Shown one piece after another: positions 60,576-64,000 of a stretch of DNA of 64,000 nucleotides (within the stretch, counting starts at the first letter, position 1; the number at the start of each line of letters is the position of its first letter). The notes under the pieces are model-generated. The model did no database searches, was not told where the DNA came from, and saw only the letters and a list, made by a program, of their open reading frames with translations. Origin of the DNA: Henriciella aquimarina (GTDB taxonomy: Bacteria > Pseudomonadota > Alphaproteobacteria > Caulobacterales > Hyphomonadaceae); assembly GCF_002088975.1 (NCBI RefSeq), contig NZ_NCST01000038.1, positions 1-64,000 on the forward strand. Direction: 5' to 3'. The translations under genes and the position numbers were made by a program.

Positions 60576-60955
60576 AACGCGTAAAACGCAAGGCCCAGCG
60601 CGATCCGGTCATCTCCCTGATCAATATCGTCTTCCTGATCCTGATCTTCTTCATGGTGGCTGGCAGCCTCGCCGCCCCGCCGGACCCGTCGATCCGCTTC
60701 GTGCAGACCGAGAACCTCGATTGCTGCGTGCCGCCTGACGCCATTGCGATCGACCGCACGGGCCGGTTCATCGCGGACGGTGTCCCGGTCGCCAACGTGT
60801 TGGACCTTCTGCCAGCAGACGCCAGTGAAACCGCCCCGGTCCGCCTCCTGCCCGACCGCGAGCTGCCAGCGGCCACATTGCTCGAACGGGTCGGCGAGCT
60901 GCGGGCGAAAGGCGCCGCGCGCATCATCATCCTGACCGAGGATAAGACGTCATGA
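60572..60955 (+). CDS. exbD: ExbD biopolymer transport protein, second copy with Asn at the proton site
   Basis: This 127-residue protein has the ExbD layout with one membrane segment (about 13-34) and a periplasmic domain. At the position of the essential proton-carrying Asp it has Asn18: VISLINIVFLILIFFMVAGS, against SLIDVIFLLLLFFM in the first copy. Two Cys lie in NLDCCVPPDAIA. The gene is coupled to both neighbours by 4-base overlaps, so it is expressed. It may be a structural partner of the first ExbD, giving an asymmetric ExbD dimer (inference). Confidence 0.92.
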   Translation: MKRVKRKAQRDPVISLINIVFLILIFFMVAGSLAAPPDPSIRFVQTENLDCCVPPDAIAIDRTGRFIADGVPVANVLDLLPADASETAPVRLLPDRELPAATLLERVGELRAKGAARIIILTEDKTS

Positions 60956-61887
60956 CGAACGCCAATGTCCTGAAATTCTCCGTCGCGCTGTCTGCCGCGA
61001 CCGCCGTGCATCTGGGCGTTCTGGCCTATACCGGCTCGGGCACCTCCACAGCTCTCGTGGAAGGTAAGGGCTTCAGCGTGGCCTTTGGCGGCGTGAGCCA
61101 GAGCCAGGCTTCCTCAAACGCTTCCAGCGAAGATGGCAGAGAAGCGCCGGAAGGACAGACATCAGACGCCCCCGAGGCGAAGGCGGCAGAGACAGAGCCC
61201 CCGGCAGAAGAAGCCCCGGCTGAACCGAAAGCGCCGGAGCCGGCGCCTGTACAGGAAGCGGCCCCCGTCAAACCTCCCCCCGAGCCGGAACCGGTGCAAA
61301 AGCCGGATCCGAAACCTGAGCCCGAACCTGATCCAGAGCCTGAGAAGGTGGTCGACAAGCTCCCGCCCGATCACCCGCCGATCGACCAGTACGAACCGCA
61401 CCCGAAACCCGATCCCGCCTCGGACGCGGCCTCAGCCGAAACCGCCTCAGCCACGGCGTCACCGCACCCGACAGGTGCGCATGGCAACAGGTCGCAAGCC
61501 CATGGCCAGGAAAAAGCCAGCGAGGGCCACTCTCAGACCGATTCAAGCGCTCAAGCGGAGGCAGATGGCAGCCCCTCGAGTCGTGACGCCGGTCAGGATG
61601 CGGGCGGGCCCCAGGCCGGCGGCAATTCCGATCACTCGAACTATTCCGGCCTGGTGATGAAACACCTGTCGCGCCAGCGCCGGCCGCGCGCTTCCGGGCC
61701 GGGCTCGACCTATGTCAGCTTCGTGATCGCCCCGTCAGGCGCCATCAAGCATATCGAGATTTCCGAGAGTTCCGGCTCTGGCCGGTTCGACCGGGATGCC
61801 ATCCAGCTGGTGCGCAAGGCGGCCCCCTTCCCGGCTCCGCCTCATGGGCAGAGCCAGACCTTCACCATCGAGATCGAGGGGCGCTAA
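60952..61887 (+). CDS. tonB: TonB energy-transducing protein
   Basis: This 311-residue protein has one N-terminal membrane segment (NVLKFSVALSAATAVHLGVL, with the functionally important His at residue 20), a long Pro/Glu/Lys-rich periplasmic spacer (about 75-150), a low-complexity Ser/Ala/His/Gly stretch (about 150-230), and a C-terminal TonB domain (about 230-311) with STYVSFVIAPSGAIKHIEIS and FDRDAIQLVRKAAPFP. It links ExbB/ExbD to the receptors. The spacer is long compared with E. coli TonB. It may serve all receptors in the window. Confidence 0.94.
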   Translation: MTNANVLKFSVALSAATAVHLGVLAYTGSGTSTALVEGKGFSVAFGGVSQSQASSNASSEDGREAPEGQTSDAPEAKAAETEPPAEEAPAEPKAPEPAPVQEAAPVKPPPEPEPVQKPDPKPEPEPDPEPEKVVDKLPPDHPPIDQYEPHPKPDPASDAASAETASATASPHPTGAHGNRSQAHGQEKASEGHSQTDSSAQAEADGSPSSRDAGQDAGGPQAGGNSDHSNYSGLVMKHLSRQRRPRASGPGSTYVSFVIAPSGAIKHIEISESSGSGRFDRDAIQLVRKAAPFPAPPHGQSQTFTIEIEGR

Positions 61888-61894
61888 GGCCCCC

Positions 61895-62557
61895 TCAGAC
61901 CGTGAAGAAGAGATAGAGCACGGTGAACGCCACCACAGTGCCGCCGATGATCTTCATGCTCGTCGCCAGACGGAAGCGCAACGAGAAGAACAGGATCAGC
62001 CCGACGAGCGACATCGCCATGATCAGCAGGGCCGTCACGTCGATGAAGGCCTTCCAGACCGCGCCCGCATCCTTGCCGCGGTGCAGGTCGTGAATGATGC
62101 TCGTCAGATTCGCCCGGCTGACCTCGATCTCGGCAAGCCCGGTCTCCGTATTGACGATGACATCGGTCGTACCCTTCACGCCGGTAAAGCGCAGGAACGC
62201 CTCCTCATCCATGAAGTCGCCGTCCCGATAGGCCCCTTTCACGCTCGCATTGGCCTTTACCAGGCCGGCAAGCGCCTCAGCCGGATCGTCGGCCTGCGCG
62301 GCTTCTGCCACCTCGCCCTGGGCCAGCTGGATCTCCACCGGCGCAGCATCCTTGCGGTCGGCCCCGAACCAGCCGGGATGGTTGAGCAGCAGGCCCGACA
62401 GGGCAAAGAACATCAGCGCGATGAAGGCCCCTGCCGAGAGATAGGCGTGCAGCATCCGGCAGGTCCGGTAGAAAGCGCCCTTGTTGAACTTCTTGCGGGG
62501 CTTGCTTGCCGGTTTCGAACTGGAAGAAGCGGCAGGTTTTTCGGGTCTCGGCGTCAT
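61895..62557 (-). CDS. PepSY-associated membrane protein
   Basis: This 220-residue inner-membrane protein has a basic cytoplasmic start (KPASKPRKKFNKGAFYRTCR), four hydrophobic stretches and a periplasmic PepSY-like loop (LVKANASVKGAYRDGDFMDE, then TDVIVNTETGLAEIEVSRAN). His residues in RMLHAYLSAGAFIALMFFAL, LLNHPGWFG and IIHDLHRGKD could bind heme. It overlaps the ApbE-like gene by 4 bases, so the two form an operon convergent with tonB. Electron transfer to periplasmic flavin or iron is a reasonable inference. Confidence 0.85.
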   Translation of the reverse strand: MTPRPEKPAASSSSKPASKPRKKFNKGAFYRTCRMLHAYLSAGAFIALMFFALSGLLLNHPGWFGADRKDAAPVEIQLAQGEVAEAAQADDPAEALAGLVKANASVKGAYRDGDFMDEEAFLRFTGVKGTTDVIVNTETGLAEIEVSRANLTSIIHDLHRGKDAGAVWKAFIDVTALLIMAMSLVGLILFFSLRFRLATSMKIIGGTVVAFTVLYLFFTV

Positions 62558-63999
62558 TGGGCTGCTCCAAACCGGAGGGCCACTTCGCCGAGCTCCTCGC
62601 CGGGGGCGGTCTCATCACTGAACGCCTCGTCGGACAGGGTGAAGTCGATGCTCTCATGCTGGTGACCGCCATGCTCGCGCGCCGCCTCGATGTGCAGGAT
62701 ATAGTCTCCCGGCGGCACCGGCTCGCCATCATCGGTCAGTCCGTCCCAGCTCAGCTCATACTCACCCGGACGGCGCGTCGGCCCGGCGACGGCATCGACA
62801 AGGCTGCCCGCCTTACGGCCAAAGCGGCGATACCAGTAATAATTCTCTTCCATCCAGCGGCTCTCATCACCGGCCAGCATCAGGATACGGATGAGATTGC
62901 GCGAATCGTCGGCGATCCAGACGGCCACATAAGGCCGCTCATAATCCGACACATCCTTTTCCGGGATCTCGAAATCGACCGAAAAGGCAAATCCCTCCGG
63001 CCAATTAGCCGTTTCCTGCTCTGCTTCGCCCGTCTCCGCCTGAAGGGCAGACCAGCCGGACGTGGCATGATGCCGCCCGTCGGCCGTCACGATCTCAGCT
63101 TCAATGCCGGCCCTGTCCTCAATGAAGGACAGACCCCGCTTCAGCCCCATGACAAGCAGTGTCGTGGCAAGCGCATCGGCATCGGTTGCCTCGGGTGCGT
63201 GCACACTGGCCGAAAGCACTTCCGACACCGGCCAGCCATCGGTTGGCGAGATGACATGCCCATAGGCCTCACCGTCAATCTCGAGGTCGCGTGGGCCGAG
63301 CCCGCTCGTGGCGACTGCACCCTCATCGATCTTCAGCGTGCCAGCCGGCGAACTGGCGCCGTCACCAAGCTCGGACGCCGAGGTCACCGCAACCGACCAC
63401 TGGCCGTCATGCGGGCCCGCGCCCCAGGCCAGGACATCGCCGCCAATGTTCAGCAACAGTCCGGAGGCGTCGGGCGCGGCTTCACGGCCCGCCGCCAGGG
63501 CCGCGTCCAGGATATGGCCCTTGGCAATCGCATCGGTGTTGAACTTGAGCGCTTCGGGCTTTGTGACGGTCAGGGCGTCAGCGTCCAGCGCGACATCGGC
63601 GCGCCGGAGTTCCCCGGCGGCCACGCGCATGGTCGGTCGCTTTGGCAAGGCGTTGCTGTCTTCCGCCGCCGACCACGTCTCGACGAGGCTGCCGATTCGG
63701 CAGCTGAAGGCGTTGCCGGTCTCTTTGCGATAGGCTTCGCACTGCTGGAGCACGCCCATGAGATCTTCAGAGACCTGCATGCTGTCGGTCTGGTTGAGGC
63801 GGGAAATCTCGCTGGTCGCATCATAGCCGCTGAAGATGGCATTGAGGCGTTCAATCTCCTCAAGCATCGCGGCCTCCGCCTGATCGGCGGCAGCCTCGCC
63901 CGGCGCGTTGACGACAAGGTCGAACGACGTGCCGAGAACGCGGTCCTTGTGGCGCTTATAGGTGTCTGCATGACTGCTTGCGGGCAAGCTGGCCGCCAT
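62554..63999 (-). CDS. FAD:protein FMN transferase (ApbE-like) fused to DUF2271, 5' end beyond window
   Basis: At least 481 residues. The first part (about 15-310) is ApbE-like: GTSFDLVVNAPGEAAADQAE, LNAIFSGYDATSEISRLNQT, FNTDAIAKGHILDAAL, LLNIGGDVLAWG and the C-terminal ADALATTLLVMGLKRG metal-site region. ApbE proteins attach FMN to periplasmic proteins. The last about 160 residues (FAFSVDFEIPEKDVSDYERP, then RSIDFTLS-like end) match the DUF2271 domain. The protein start here, MAASLPASSHADTYK, looks like the end of a signal peptide, so the true start lies beyond base 64000. It overlaps the PepSY gene. Confidence 0.88.
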   Translation of the reverse strand: MAASLPASSHADTYKRHKDRVLGTSFDLVVNAPGEAAADQAEAAMLEEIERLNAIFSGYDATSEISRLNQTDSMQVSEDLMGVLQQCEAYRKETGNAFSCRIGSLVETWSAAEDSNALPKRPTMRVAAGELRRADVALDADALTVTKPEALKFNTDAIAKGHILDAALAAGREAAPDASGLLLNIGGDVLAWGAGPHDGQWSVAVTSASELGDGASSPAGTLKIDEGAVATSGLGPRDLEIDGEAYGHVISPTDGWPVSEVLSASVHAPEATDADALATTLLVMGLKRGLSFIEDRAGIEAEIVTADGRHHATSGWSALQAETGEAEQETANWPEGFAFSVDFEIPEKDVSDYERPYVAVWIADDSRNLIRILMLAGDESRWMEENYYWYRRFGRKAGSLVDAVAGPTRRPGEYELSWDGLTDDGEPVPPGDYILHIEAAREHGGHQHESIDFTLSDEAFSDETAPGEELGEVALRFGAAQ

Positions 64000-64000
64000 A

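Noticed and set aside
1-64000. CRISPR arrays, tRNA and rRNA genes
   Set aside because: No regularly spaced direct repeats and no tRNA or rRNA signature sequences were seen while reading both strands; this was not a computed search.

Overview
The window looks like the chromosome (or contig start) of a high-GC alphaproteobacterium, most likely from the Hyphomonadaceae/Caulobacterales side. This is inferred from four intact TonB-dependent receptors plus a fragment, a receptor of the Caulobacter/Xanthomonas class, dense operons with 1-11 bp overlaps, and stretches rich in GGC/GCC codons. There is no rRNA or tRNA here to confirm it.

Layout. 1-2726: a complete IS66-family element whose left terminal repeat starts at base 1. 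2.7-7 kb: a sparse, lower-GC-looking stretch with nhaA, a Crp/Fnr regulator and a small ORF. 6.8-14.8 kb: a GbsR/MarR-type regulator leads a TolC-adaptor-RND efflux operon that ends in a BCCT transporter. 15-20.2 kb: a stand-alone SbnA-like PLP enzyme, a two-component system and a GMC oxidoreductase. 20.3-25.6 kb: an iron-type TonB receptor operon (receptor, secreted protein, cupin, PepSY) behind an AraC regulator, with a receptor fragment at its tail. 25.9-29.1 kb: divergent metE/metR. 29.3-32.9 kb: a second siderophore receptor with a PepSY membrane protein. 33-39.3 kb: a DUF3592 protein, a PAS-GGDEF-EAL protein, and a Caulobacter-type receptor paired with a secreted propeller-like protein. 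39.3-45.3 kb: a five-gene operon of EAL protein, LysM-like lipoprotein, transmembrane Ser/Thr kinase, FHA protein and PP2C phosphatase. Its kinase/FHA/phosphatase trio resembles the regulatory arm of type VI secretion, but no secretion genes are present. 45.5-57.2 kb: a cobalamin uptake and salvage locus with a cobalamin riboswitch. 57.3-64 kb: an iron- or heme-type receptor followed by exbB, two exbD genes, tonB, PepSY and an ApbE-DUF2271 protein cut by the window end.

How it fits together. The window is dominated by TonB-dependent nutrient capture: iron/siderophore at three loci, B12 at one and an unknown substrate at one. The energising complex (exbB-exbD-exbD-tonB) is encoded at the right end. 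Similar AT-rich boxes, probably Fur-type, lie before several iron loci. Methionine can be made without B12 by MetE, while the cob/btu genes salvage corrinoids.

The points most worth a second look are: the kinase/FHA/phosphatase/c-di-GMP operon without a type VI apparatus; the tandem ExbD pair in which the second copy has Asn at the proton-carrying Asp position; a long hairpin of about 95 nt between the terminal receptor and exbB; altered proton-relay residues in the RND pump; and clear candidate operators for the GbsR-, AraC- and MetR-type regulators.
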